Shown here: piece after piece, positions 10,341 through 20,290 of the stretch
Layout: the number at the start of each line of letters is the position of its first letter
How positions within the stretch are numbered: the first letter of the stretch is position 1
Translations under genes and position numbers: made by a program
Notes under the pieces: model-generated
Databases searched by the model: none
What the model was told of the DNA's origin: nothing
The model's input: only the letters and a program-made list of their open reading frames with translations
Assembly: GCA_029378245.1 (NCBI GenBank)
Contig: JARKIF010000004.1
Location: 3,570,120 to 3,634,119, forward strand
Direction: 5' to 3'
From: Roridomyces roridus
Lineage: Eukaryota > Basidiomycota > Agaricomycetes > Agaricales > Mycenaceae
Length of the DNA: 64,000 nucleotides

Positions 10341-11779
10341 ATTCGAAGTTGGTATTTATTCAACCAGTCTCCACTCGGAGGATAGTCGGCCGCTGGAATT
10401 AGACGCACCGCTAATGACACCCCGGGTTGATCGACAGAAACCGATACAGCCGGTACGGTCGGCGGGAGTCATTTGGCAGTTGCCAATCCACCGCCATGCG
10501 GTTGCCGCTCTGCGTCCGTGATACACCCTCTCAGCGCTCAGCGGCCGGCTCCTTCATGTATTTCCTGGCTTGTATTGAGAGAAGATGTGGGGGAAACTAA
10601 TATTTGATGGCTAACTACGACAAAAGCTCGGGATTCCATATCCACAAAATGTACTAGACGGCGCCCTGTCGGTGGAACAATAGAAACAATAAGAACGCTG
10701 TACTTAGGGCAACGCTCGGGCAAGCCTCGGGCACCGACACTGCATGGTTGCAAAGGTGGATTGGCTCGACGTTTGCCGATCCTTCAACAGCTTGGTTCTC
10801 TATGTGAGAAGTGCAACTACACAGAGTATCCTTGAGACGTTCCTCAGGAACCTTGCGGATGTTTCGTCGGGACGATTCGCACTCCGTTGATGCGTACATC
10901 AATGGCTGATGGCGTCATTCCAGGTACAGAGTATAGACGATGCCCATGCGGTCTCCATCGAAATCTGTGCATGGCAGCTAGTACTTGGAAGAGCTGGAAA
11001 ATAACAAGCAGCCAAACCGGTCCCGGGAACTCCCCATGCCGGCTCCGTGTTGATTTCGGGGAGCGAGAAGATCGCGCGTTGTGGCACATGTACAGTGCCG
11101 GGTGGGATCTTCGCCCGTCGGCCAGGAGTGGTTCCTCTTGCAAGTAGCCCCCCATTGGACATTATATTTGGCACTTGAACAAGTGGATGAAAGTAACGAT
11201 ACTCTCACAGGTATCGGTGATTGCGCGATTTGGGCCGATTAATTTCAGACAAGGTATTTGAAGTAATGTCGTAATGCGGCCGTTGAGAAGTACGAACCTA
11301 TGACGCCGGACCATGAAATTGCAGCCTAAACCACTTTATCACGGTAATGAAATGAGCCGTGAGACTCAGCGGACTGTGGAGACAAAGATCTCCAACTCTG
11401 GGTTGAGGGTCGTCTCTTCAGAGGAACAATAAGAACATCTCGATTATGTGTCCCAGGGGAACTTAAAATCTGCTACACCAGTAAGAGTGGATTACATTTT
11501 GGTAACTGCCCGCAGCCTCGGCACTCAGGCCCTCATATGTGATTCCGAGCAAGTTTTCCTACCACCGCAAATTTGCTGGCCAGGAGGGAGATATAGGCAC
11601 CTCCTTCGTCTCCTCTCGCGCTGGACTTCACCTCTGCTGCATAGTGTAGTATCGGGAGGCCAGTGTCAGTTGCAACACAGTTGGATCCGCACAAACACAT
11701 AAGTCTCAATAAGTTGCAGCACTTCCGTTCGATTCGGGTGTTGGTTCATTAGGGGTTTCCGTCTTGACGGCTTTCTTTT

Positions 11780-11950
11780 TTTACAGAATTCCTGAATCCT
11801 CGAGTCTTCATCAGAATATCAGGGCGCACTCCGTCTATTGATTGCCCAGATCCCAAATCCAGGCTCGAATCATTACGTGCCTCGCTCCCGTTCGACTCGG
11901 GGCCCTGCTGCTTGTTCACTTCCTGGAAAAACCTTCCTTTTTTTCTCTCA
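11780..11950 (+). repeat. tRNA-like dispersed repeat, copy 1 (B-box motif + T7)
   Basis: CCCGTTCGACTCGGGG at 11887-11902 matches a tRNA T-arm/B box (stem CCCG/CGGG around loop TTCGACT). It is followed by T7 at 11938-11944. It shares 'cgtgcctcg.tcccgttcga.tcggggccctgc' and weaker flanking similarity with the copy at 12200-12380. Confidence 0.6.
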
Positions 11951-12199
11951 ACTTTCGTCTCGAAAGAAACCTCGCGATACAATGCCGACTAAGAGCCAGA
12001 TATTGAGCTCAGCGACAATCGGTCGACTCGATATTTCGACCATGCCGTTGAATCCGCCTTCTCGGCACGCTCTGCCACTGGTACGGGAGTCAACTCTACC
12101 CGTCTGTTGGGTAGTATTGAGGACACCGCCTTGAATCCCAACACCGCGCGCATTCCAGAAAAGTCTCGACTAATGAGTATCGCTAGTGCGTTCGTTTTC

Positions 12200-12380
12200 G
12201 ATCAGACTTTTTGCATACATATTCTTGAATCCTCGATGAATACATGTTCGCTCAATGACAGAGCACTCACTCTGTCTACCCACTGCTTACAGTCACAAAT
12301 CTTCAAATCATCGCGTGCCTCGTTCCCGTTCGAGTCGGGGCCCTGCACATTCGTCTTGATGAAATCGTCCTTTTTCCTTC
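12200..12380 (+). repeat. tRNA-like dispersed repeat, copy 2 (A-box-like and B-box motifs + T5)
   Basis: CCCGTTCGAGTCGGGG at 12325-12340 is followed by T5 at 12371-12375. Upstream, TCGCTCAATGACAGAGCA (~12247-12264) resembles a tRNA D-arm/A box (TAGCTCAGTTGGTAGAGC type). No matching acceptor stem is found, so this looks like a tRNA-derived repeat rather than a working tRNA. Confidence 0.6.
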
Positions 12381-12613
12381 CAGTCCAAACTTTAGTCTCG
12401 ATCGAATGAAGCTGCACGCCGAGACTACGGATGAGTACACTATATTAACACGAGGAATACATATACATCTGTAACAAACGAGCGACGAGTACATATTCTA
12501 CATCTGAAATAGATAGTCCAATCAAGTCCAAAATCCAGTCCGAGTCCGTCCGTAATCTAACATTGATGAGTCCTTGCCCAACTCGGTGAGCTTTTAATTC
12601 CTCTCCCTCACGC

Positions 12614-13816
12614 TCAAGCCTCCCCATTAAGCAACCTCCTCCCCTCCTCAACCTTGGCCGGGTCTCCCCTCAACCGCCCCGTGATAAGCTTTGCCTCGCC
12701 GCGAATCGTCTTTAGGAGGGATTTTCGGCGGGAGGGCGATGCCGGCGTAGTATTGGAAGCAGGAGAAGGAGAAGCAGAGTCGAGAGACCCGCCTCGCTCC
12801 TGTACGACGCCGACATCCCCGATAGGCACAACCCGACCCACGTCGACGCTCCCACCACGCGCGTGGAAGGAGGACGGCGGAGGGGCTGCCTTGCCCCGAC
12901 GCAAGGATGCAAAGCGTTTCATGCTGGACACGGAGAGTTTGGAATTGGTTGATTTAGAGTAGATCGGGGATGAGGGAGGTGAGGTAGGTGAGGTAGGCGG
13001 GGTGGAGATTGAGAGGAGCGGGGAGGAGGGAGCTGTTGAGGGAGAGGTTGTACCGCCGCTAGACGTGGAGTCGGGGGAGGCGAGAGGTGGAGACGGTGCA
13101 GTTACGGAGGGAGCGATTGCCTTTGTGGGGACATGCACGTGCGTGAGCGGCGGGAGGTCAGGGTGTGCGACGCCAGGGTGGGAAGGTTTTAATCCCGAAG
13201 TGGCACGCGGGCGTGGGACGTGCTCGCGTTGGTCAGCTTCATCGTGCTTGACAACCAGCTCGGCTTCGTGGGCAGCGTCGTTTACCGGCGCAGGCACAGG
13301 AACAGCCACAGACTCGAGGTCCGACTGCGGCTCAGTCTTCTCCACCTGCGGCGAAAACGTGTACACAGACCCAGGCGACGCAGGCTCGAGTCTCGAGGAC
13401 CCAGACCCAGCATATGCACGGGTGCTGAATCCCATATCAGACGCAACGGTGCCGTCGGTGTTGAGAATCGGGGGGACCTCGCGTGGGTAGGGCGTGTGGA
13501 CACCGGGGCTCGGAATCGTGGAGGGTGTGGGGACGGGGTCTGTGGGTACGTCGGCTACATGGCGCTTCGTCAGCGTTTGAAACAATAAGAGAGAGGGAGA
13601 CGCACGGAAGTAGGAAGCCACGCCAGTTGGGAGGTAGTTCTTCGCCGCTGTCAAGAAGCTGCTCGGTGCTCCACCGGTTTTCTTCCTCTCTGCGTTGTTG
13701 TCCCAGAGATTGTTGGAAAAGACGGTACTGTTACGAGGGTAGCCGCCAGGCACTTCGAGGCCAGGCGTCGAGGGCACGGAAGTCAGCGGCGGGGCTTGCG
13801 GGCGGGGGGTGGCCAT
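12614..13816 (-). CDS. Ser/Pro-rich protein of unknown function
   Basis: Two exons (13816-13606, 13554-12614) separated by a 51-nt intron (GTGCGT...ATGTAG) encode 383 residues. The protein is rich in Pro, Ser and Thr, with no membrane segment or signal peptide, so it is likely intracellular and largely disordered. A conserved-looking N-terminal patch (SNNLWDNNAERKKTGG, then FLTAAKNYLPTGVASYF) may form a helix. The C-terminus is basic (SRRKSLLKTIRGEAKLITGR, then LRGDPAKVEEGRRLL), a tail I recognise from other Agaricomycete orphan proteins. Clean splice sites, a long uninterrupted frame and codon regularity support a real gene. I cannot assign a function. Confidence 0.8.
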   Translation of the reverse strand: MATPRPQAPPLTSVPSTPGLEVPGGYPRNSTVFSNNLWDNNAERKKTGGAPSSFLTAAKNYLPTGVASYFRASPSLLLFQTLTKRHVADVPTDPVPTPSTIPSPGVHTPYPREVPPILNTDGTVASDMGFSTRAYAGSGSSRLEPASPGSVYTFSPQVEKTEPQSDLESVAVPVPAPVNDAAHEAELVVKHDEADQREHVPRPRATSGLKPSHPGVAHPDLPPLTHVHVPTKAIAPSVTAPSPPLASPDSTSSGGTTSPSTAPSSPLLSISTPPTSPTSPPSSPIYSKSTNSKLSVSSMKRFASLRRGKAAPPPSSFHARGGSVDVGRVVPIGDVGVVQERGGSLDSASPSPASNTTPASPSRRKSLLKTIRGEAKLITGRLRGDPAKVEEGRRLLNGEA

Positions 13817-14321
13817 GGTTGGGTGTGGTGGGAGAAGGGAAGATTGATGATGGGAGAGACGGCGACTCTGCGGTTTAAGTGGAGCCTCGTCGTCTGGTGG
13901 TCACCGTGGCGCAAGGTGGAGATGAACATGACGTCGTGTCACGTGGTGGCAATCACATCAACGGCATCTATCTCCGTTTCTGGCAATACAATTCGGCACA
14001 TGCTTGCGGAGTCGCAGGATTGTGTACCTGGGAAGTTCGTGCCTGAGCAGTATTGCACCCTGTATTATTACGCCGGAAGAACGACTTAGATCCTCTTCAA
14101 GCCCTCTTCATTCGTTGCAAGTCGTTCTCTTACTCTGTCATCTCCCCACTCGTGCCAGTCAGGATTGGATGAATTCGATAGCAAGCCCAAACCATTGACG
14201 CCAAGAGAGACGATTCAAGCATTCTAATATGCCCGCAGCGGGGATTGAGAAGTATCCCGCGATGCGCAATGACGGACAATGACGGCTCCAAATGAAATTG
14301 ATCTCGTCCGTCCAACGACCA

Positions 14322-14374
14322 CTCGTTCGAATCGAGAGCGTGGATGTCACAATTGGAGCAGTAAGGCTTTTTTT
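14322..14374 (+). repeat. B-box/T-arm-like motif with T7
   Basis: CTCGTTCGAATCGAG (14322-14336) is a perfect 4-bp stem around TTCGAAT. T7 follows at 14368-14374. Confidence 0.5.
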
Positions 14375-14792
14375 GTTGGAGGGCGATGACTGTTCGTCAC
14401 AGGGCAACCAGGATTTTTGCCATCTGATGGCCAGTGATAATCATTCCCAATGCCGATGTTGCGGCCTTACTACTGCGTACTTCAACAAACACCTTTTTGC
14501 ACTGAGAGATGATAGTTTTACGACGTGGTACATATTCCACCGCCAGCGACAACTTTTGTCTCCCATTCGCGAACCGCTCAAGTGAATTGACCAATGGATC
14601 ATTTAATGATGGTGGTGATGTAGCCGTGATACGCACCGTTGGCATGCTCGGCACTGTGCGCTTTGCCGAGAGAGCCTTTTTTATTGGTGATGTCAGAAGA
14701 CGCCAGACTCAATTAATACACCCGGGGCAAGATATAACCCCCAAGCAGCCGAGATTTCCCCAGAACCTTGGTGGGCAGACTTCCGCAGGACA

Positions 14793-14850
14793 CCTGTTCG
14801 ATTCGGGGTACATACATGCGATTGATCGACGGCCATGGCAATAATTTTTT
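14793..14850 (+). repeat. B-box/T-arm-like motif with T6
   Basis: CCTGTTCGATTCGGGG (14793-14808), with a T6 run at 14845-14850. Confidence 0.5.
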
Positions 14851-15082
14851 CTCCGTTGCCCAACTTTGAAATTTGCGCCGTCGGATTTGTTGAACGGTAA
14901 ACGGGGGATGTGGATTGCCGATGGAGCCGCAGATCCATCTGAGATCAGTGATGCGCCATTCGGCTGGCACACTCGATCGAAGCCGATAGCGACAGCATCT
15001 TTGTGACGATATACACTGAATCATGCCAAATTAAATTTGCCAATGCCAGCCCAAGTCAGCTCAACGTCTTCAAGTAGCGCTA

Positions 15083-15136
15083 CCTGTTCGACTCCGGTTG
15101 CTGCCGTACATCAGAGGCATTTGAATTTTCCTTTTT
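15083..15136 (+). repeat. B-box/T-arm-like motif with T5
   Basis: CCTGTTCGACTCCGG (15083-15097), with a T5 run at 15132-15136. Confidence 0.45.
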
Positions 15137-15670
15137 CTTTATGACTTCAGAATCATCACTTACACCCGGAGAATGTGTCTTTCCGAACGTCCGTTGAAAT
15201 GAGCTCCGGTATAACTGGGTATGGCTGAAAATAACAGAAATAATAGACATCCATGTCTGCCTCTCTCCTGCATCCAAAGTAAACACACCACACCGTTACA
15301 CCCACCACCGGTGGGGAAACAGGAGGAAACGGAGCCACTTTATGTTCAGAAAGGGTGGAAGTCATCGACAAGAGGATTCCTGTCAAGGCGGGAGATAGAA
15401 CGGACACCAGTTAACCACGGAAGATTCCTACCGGTACTGCAGCCTCATAAATCTCAATCCTCGTGCGCATGCTGTATCACGTCCCATTAGTGTTTTGATT
15501 TTGACTTGGAAAACAGCGCGACCATCGGCCATGGAAAACTGCAACAGTTCAATGCCCCATGTCAGCAGTGAGAACGTAGGCAGCCGTGAACCTGCGAGGC
15601 GGGCCTAACCAAATTGGATTCAAGGCGAATCTTGACACTCAGCTTGCCTGATCCTGCAAAAGGATCGTGG

Positions 15671-15707
15671 AAAAGGAGTGTATTAGACAAATCCCGAATC
15701 GAACGGG
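15671..15707 (-). repeat. B-box/T-arm-like motif, minus strand
   Basis: The complement of 15693-15707 reads CCCGTTCGATTCGGG, a perfect stem-loop. A T4 run follows on the minus strand at 15674-15671. Confidence 0.5.
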
Positions 15708-16042
15708 AATGATTCTGCTTGACAGTAACTCAGCAGCAGCTTGACTCGAGTAAAGTGTGTACCTCAACAGTAGTTGCGCCAAGACGGTCCATGGAGCCAT
15801 ACTTTGACCGCGAATGAGTCCTTCAATCCGAGTCAATCGTAAATTATGGCAGACCGAGGCGAAACCAATCTTGCCGAGTGGCAATCAGTCGAAGTAAAAT
15901 GATTTTTGTAGAGATTCATCAGGCCGGCGATCCGGATGACGCAGGGGAGGCATAACAGAAGCATTGGAATGTATGTCCATTTTGTAGTATCGGTGCGTGC
16001 TAACTAACTAACTGTCCGTTTCCATCACTAACGAGAAACCCT

Positions 16043-17039
16043 TCAAGCGGAGCTGGATGCCGTGGGTTCCGCGATTGAAAAGCTCGAGCTGGCGCTGGGC
16101 TCCGAGGCCGGGAAACTCGAGGCCGTGACGACGGCCTGGGTCGGGAGGAATGCGAGGCAGGTGGTGAAGACGGCGATCCCGGAGGCAGAGGTGACGACGA
16201 CGGGGCTCGAGCTTGCTGTCACTTGGATCTGCGTGGACGGGTCGTTGTCAGAGAGATGGGTAAGACAGGAAGGGGAGGGACGCACGCTGCTGGTGATGGT
16301 CGTAGGGTGCACGGTACCGGATGCGGTGATCTGCGTGTGGATGTGAGACAGTATCCCTGCCAGGATAGAAATACGTACAGTGGTGAAGACCGTGGTGGGA
16401 CGTGCGGTGCTCGAGCCCTCGATTTCCTTTGTCGCTGTCTAAGAACCAAGGAAGGGGGGAGGATGGGGACTCACGCTAGTAACCGTAGTGGGATGCGCGA
16501 TACCGACGGACTGGAAAACTTGTAAGTGGATAGCTCAAGTAAGAAGAAGAAAGAGGCACTCACAGTAGTCGAAGTAACCGCCCGCTTGGCGACAGCGCTC
16601 GAGCCCTCAACCGTACTGACGACGGGTGTGCCAGTAGCGGAAGCCGAAGTGACGACGACAGGCGTAGAAGTGGCCGTGGCAGGTGCCTCGAAAGTGAGCG
16701 TAAGGCAGGTGGTGAAGATGCCCGTCACGACGAAGCCGCCCGTGGGGGTAGCGCTGACGGTCGTGGCTGGGAAACTAGTGGTTGCGACGGCACTCCCGGA
16801 CGCGCTGGGTGCTGCGGCGGCGCTGAAAGACGCGCTAGGTTCGCTGGCTGCGCTGAAAGATGAGCTAGGTTCCCCGACTTCGCTGAGAGAGGCAGTAGGG
16901 AAAGCCTCGGAGCTCGTCTGTATCCGAAGGCCGTTAGATGGGTTATGTGACGCTGGGGACTAGAACCTACCACGACGATGACTGGGTTGGCAGAAACGAG
17001 GGCAGCGAAGGCGAGAGCGAGAGCGACGAAGGACTTCAT
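16043..17039 (-). CDS. Small secreted Ser/Thr/Ala-rich protein with modular mini-exons
   Basis: Six exons, all joined in phase 0 (17039-16971, 16917-16564, 16510-16475, 16438-16379, 16330-16286, 16228-16043), give 249 residues. A clear signal peptide (MKSFVALALAFAALVSA) predicts secretion. The mature protein is Ser/Thr/Ala/Val-rich, suiting O-glycosylation and a cell-wall or matrix location. Exon 2 and exon 6 share PVVVTSAS and F-T-T-C-L, and the three tiny exons 3-5 each encode a variant of '...PTTxT(S/T)', so the gene looks built by repeating one exon unit. Intron 3 is only 36 nt, near the lower limit; without it a stop would interrupt the frame. No enzymatic motif is seen and I cannot name a function. 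Confidence 0.75.
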
Positions 17040-17128
17040 GGTGGTCGTTGGATCGAAGAACGGCGGCGTGAAGGCGATTGAAAAACGTGCAAGGGCGAGC
17101 CGAGAGTCCCATCCTTCTCCGATTTTCT

Positions 17129-17136
17129 CTTATAAG
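17129..17136 (-). promoter_or_regulatory. TATA-like element upstream of the secreted Ser/Thr-rich gene
   Basis: CTTATAAG (self-complementary) lies about 90 bases upstream of the minus-strand ATG at 17039. Confidence 0.4.
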
Positions 17137-18004
17137 GTTCCACCCTGAAACAGAGAACAGAGTTGGCAACGTATAAGCTGTCAGAAATCTGTTAAGGATT
17201 CTAGAGTAGCACCACATTCTGAACTGCGGATTGATGGGAGACAGCATAACGTTGACTCCGCAGTCGATGATGAACGGGCTCACCTGTTCGAAACTCACGC
17301 AACGGGCTCAAGTCCCCGCGCGCGGCCACAAGAATCGGAGCCGGCCCTGTGGACAAAAGAAAACTCCCTGGATCGCCGCCCAGAATCTCCGCCCGCACCC
17401 GAACAAGCGCGGGCGACTCGCATGGTCAAACGAGTGCCGTTGAATGACCATCCAGTCCAGCGGGGAAAAAAAGACAAACTAACCCCGACTCGCAATGAGA
17501 AGGTGGAAAGGAATAATTCATACGCACGTTCTTTCATGGAAGTAGTGCCGGCGCCGAAATCCTGGAGAGACTGTATCCGATCGACGACCCTGAATCGGTA
17601 GATGGAACTTTGCGGAAATTAGTGGGCAAGACGGAGCGCTGGGATTTCGCCACTGGCTCGCCACACTCCTCGTCCAGACTCGGTATCCGTCAGAACTATA
17701 CGGGACGAAGTTATAATTATATCCAACGTAGAAATCAGCGTGCCAAGAGGTTTCGACTGCGGAATGCCTTTCGTCCGTCGGCAGAGCGCGGCGGTGATTC
17801 GAGGGAAAAGAACAAGCATCCAGCGCGATGGGCAATCGTGGTGCAGCTAGGCTGAAGGAAGAGCATACCCAACGCTCGCATGAGAACCGAGACAGACTTC
17901 AAGCCAGGATCTGGGGCCCAACTATGTCCCGTCCAATCTCATGCCGTGCGAGATGTCCTTGTTCACCTGAGAAATGTTGCGAGAGTACACTTTTATACGT
18001 GGAA

Positions 18005-18670
18005 GGCTCCCGGAAGCGGAATATTAACGCACGTTTTGACAGAATGGCAGGATTGACGGTTGGCGGAATTCGATTTTGGTTAGTATTCTTGCCAGGCTGT
18101 CGAGAGCTGTGAGGATTTCAATCTCCAAGAGAAAGCCGAATTCCAGCTGTGTATCGCAGACTCACCAGATGTTCCTTGGGAGCGCAATTGTTAAAGGCCT
18201 GCTGACAAACCCTTGTACCACATCCAACCGATGTCGCTTGAGCAGAGAGGAGCATGTCAGGCAGATCATCATTCATTGATGGCCAGTGCGATTTGATCAA
18301 GGATAGTCGGCGGCCGCCGGCCGAGAACGCTAACGTTGAGACGGTCACGCGGTAACGCAGGCGCGTATGAAGACAGATGCCAAACAGCGGACTGCCAGCA
18401 GAGTTCGCACAGCAGCCGCTAGTTGTTCGGATGAAGTGTGAGTTGCTGCGTTCCCAGCGAGCGCCATGGTGGTCAAGAGCAAGAGTGATTTGACAGTGAT
18501 CTGATTGGATCACTACACTGCCACATCATTGCTTCTTAACCATCACTTCCATCATCGTCTGGACGCCGTTTCTATCGTGGTTCAAGAGCTCGGGAGGGCA
18601 ATGCTGGCAAATCTCTCTTGGGTCATTTGCTGATTTGACAACTCGATTGGCACCACGAGGATCCTCGGCG
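18005..18670. repeat. Dispersed repeat family, copy 1
   Basis: Three blocks recur downstream. Block a (~18005-18175: 'cccggaagcggaat...ccaggctgtcgagag...ccagctgtgtatcgcaga') matches ~22085-22245. Block b (~18345-18545: 'agacagatgccaaacag...ttgctgcgttcc...gccatggtggtcaagagcaag') matches ~23215-23402. Block c (~18600-18675: 'ggtcattt...ttggcaccacg.ggatc') matches ~23410-23530. Similarity is clear but diverged. No coding frame is shared, so I treat it as a non-coding dispersed repeat. Confidence 0.6.
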
Positions 18671-18720
18671 AATGGGCACGGCACGCTCTTTGGACGTGCC
18701 CTGGCTTTTGCCCCCCGTGT

Positions 18721-18792
18721 AAGAGGGTGGAGGATACCAAGTTGAAGGCGGAGGTCATTGAGTGGTTGAGGGAGCAGGTGAAGGGACTCTAG
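18721..18792 (+). pseudogene. Copied 3' end of the SDR gene
   Basis: These 72 bases match the last 72 coding bases of the short-chain dehydrogenase (29276-29347) at about 69 positions. They encode KRVEDTKLKAEVIEWLRE then QVKGL and a stop, instead of ...VEDTRLEAEVIEWLRE, QVKGF. Upstream sequence is unrelated to the SDR. Downstream, both loci share a tail with a T-arm-like motif (CCGTTCGGCTCGGG at 18832; CCGTTTGACTCGGG at 29404), so the copied segment probably extended past the stop codon. Confidence 0.8.
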
Positions 18793-19231
18793 GTTTCGGT
18801 TTCCGGTTTTCGCCTCGGTTAGCAAAGCGCTCCGTTCGGCTCGGGCTCAGCTCGTTTGGTGGCTTCACCCCTAAGTCGATGGCGCACTGAACTCGGCGCA
18901 GTGATTGTCCTTACCGAGAGATGGCTCTCAGCGAATTCTACCGGGGTCAATTTATTTTTTCTGCAGGAAAACTCTGAGTGTTGCTCGTTCGATAATTTCA
19001 AAACAGCTTCGGAATCAGCAATGACCGACGCCGAACGAAAAGGAACGATCCAGAGCACAACATCTGCGCACCGAAAAGACTGACTCTGCGCGGGAGAACC
19101 CGGGCGTCGTAAATCTACAGAATTATGCAAGACTGGAAACCAGTCCAGATGGATTGTACACGTCGGTGATCTCAAGAATGTATGTATGGTTTACAAACTA
19201 CAGCCAAGAAAATATCACAACCACGTATCTA

Positions 19232-20038
19232 TCAGCAAGCCCGTGAAGAAGGCCCCGCATTCTGGAAGTTGGTGGCATGGAATTTCATATACTCGCCCTG
19301 GTGCTCCTTGTTCTCGGACAGCACCAGATGGTGAGGAGCGTACCTCCCCAACTCACCGTCCTCAAACATCACCGAAACACCTCGCTCGCAATCAAGCCCC
19401 CGAATCTGCACTTGAGCGTACTTTCCGATCCGCTCAGGACAACGCCCATCCCAGTCAAGCCCAAGTACCAGCACCCGTTTACCAAATGCGAGTTTAATGT
19501 CTTCCCGCAGAGGTCGAATGGCGGGCGCACCGATCTTGAGGACCTTGGGGACTTTCGGTTTGCGCTTGGCTTTGCTTGCGACCTCAATCCCGTGGACTTG
19601 GATTCTGAGCGTGCGCAAATCTTCGTGTGTGTATCGTCGTTCTAGGAAGATGTAACCCGTCCGATTTTCCGCAGCTCGCGCGCCGATGGACGGAATGAGC
19701 TTGTCGATGTTGTCGAGCTTCGCGACATCGCGGATGACCACATCCACCCTTTTTTTGACCATATGCTGCGCCGAGAGCCACTCGCCGTCCTCCTCACCGG
19801 GTAGCAACGGCCAGAGCACCACGGGGGGTGATGTGGATACCGGGACGATATCGGCGGTAGTGGCTGGACTGAAGGAGCATCGGATACGCAAGGCAATTTT
19901 CCGATAAAACAACGAAGAATCAGTGACAGTGCCATAGCGTCCATTCAAGTATAAGAGACTAGATTTTCCAGCGTTCATATTTGGGCTGGCGGAGTTGGAG
20001 TTGGGAAATGAGGAATGTTTGCTGATTCGATTGGTCAC
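19232..20038 (-). CDS. Basic protein of unknown function
   Basis: A single uninterrupted frame of 268 residues. The middle is charged (GYIFLERRYTHEDLRTLRI). Residues ~195-255 (GKRVLVLGLDWDGRCPERIG, then KYAQVQIRGLDCERGVSVMF, EDGELGRYAPHHLVL) look like a small beta-barrel such as a KOW/SH3-like fold, seen in chromatin and RNA-binding proteins, but this is only a resemblance in pattern. A basic linker KAKRKPKVPKVLKIG precedes it. No signal peptide. The gene sits in repeat-rich DNA and lacks introns, so it could be a fragment of a larger gene or derived from a mobile element. Confidence 0.5.
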   Translation of the reverse strand: MTNRISKHSSFPNSNSASPNMNAGKSSLLYLNGRYGTVTDSSLFYRKIALRIRCSFSPATTADIVPVSTSPPVVLWPLLPGEEDGEWLSAQHMVKKRVDVVIRDVAKLDNIDKLIPSIGARAAENRTGYIFLERRYTHEDLRTLRIQVHGIEVASKAKRKPKVPKVLKIGAPAIRPLREDIKLAFGKRVLVLGLDWDGRCPERIGKYAQVQIRGLDCERGVSVMFEDGELGRYAPHHLVLSENKEHQGEYMKFHATNFQNAGPSSRAC

Positions 20039-20118
20039 ACCCTACTGGACCGAACGCAGGAACTCGCGATGGTCGTTGGAGGCACCTACTTACATGCACG
20101 GCGAAAGAACATCTGTTT

Positions 20119-20255
20119 CCCGTTCGAGTCGGGACTCTGTACTCTCATTAGCTGCATCAGCGACAGAACGAGATAATAATACCGTACACACATACGCTGC
20201 ATCAAAACCCCGTTACAGTGACTTCACTCTCTCGTTCGATTCAGGATAGAGTTTT
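20119..20255 (+). repeat. Two B-box/T-arm-like motifs
   Basis: CCCGTTCGAGTCGGG (20119-20133, perfect stem) and CTCGTTCGATTCAGG (20231-20245, imperfect stem) with T4 at 20252-20255. They lie between the orphan gene and the aldo/keto reductase. Confidence 0.45.
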
Positions 20256-20290
20256 GGACTGCACATCCTCATTCAGTCGAATACATTTAT

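Larger units (their letters stand above)
10341..12613. other. Repeat-bearing intergenic region
   Basis: No gene supported. It holds two related ~180-bp copies carrying a T-arm-like motif (centred on 11895 and 12333). Frames at 10544-11200 overlap on both strands and look non-coding. Confidence 0.45.
13817..16042. other. Repeat-bearing intergenic region
   Basis: No gene supported. Four T-arm-like motifs fall here (14322, 14793, 15083 on plus; 15693-15707 on minus). Otherwise I see nothing. Confidence 0.45.
17040..19231. other. Repeat-rich intergenic region
   Basis: Beyond the promoter of the secreted protein, this stretch holds members of a dispersed repeat (~18005-18670) and a copied SDR gene end (18721-18792). 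Both are listed separately. I see no gene. Confidence 0.5.
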
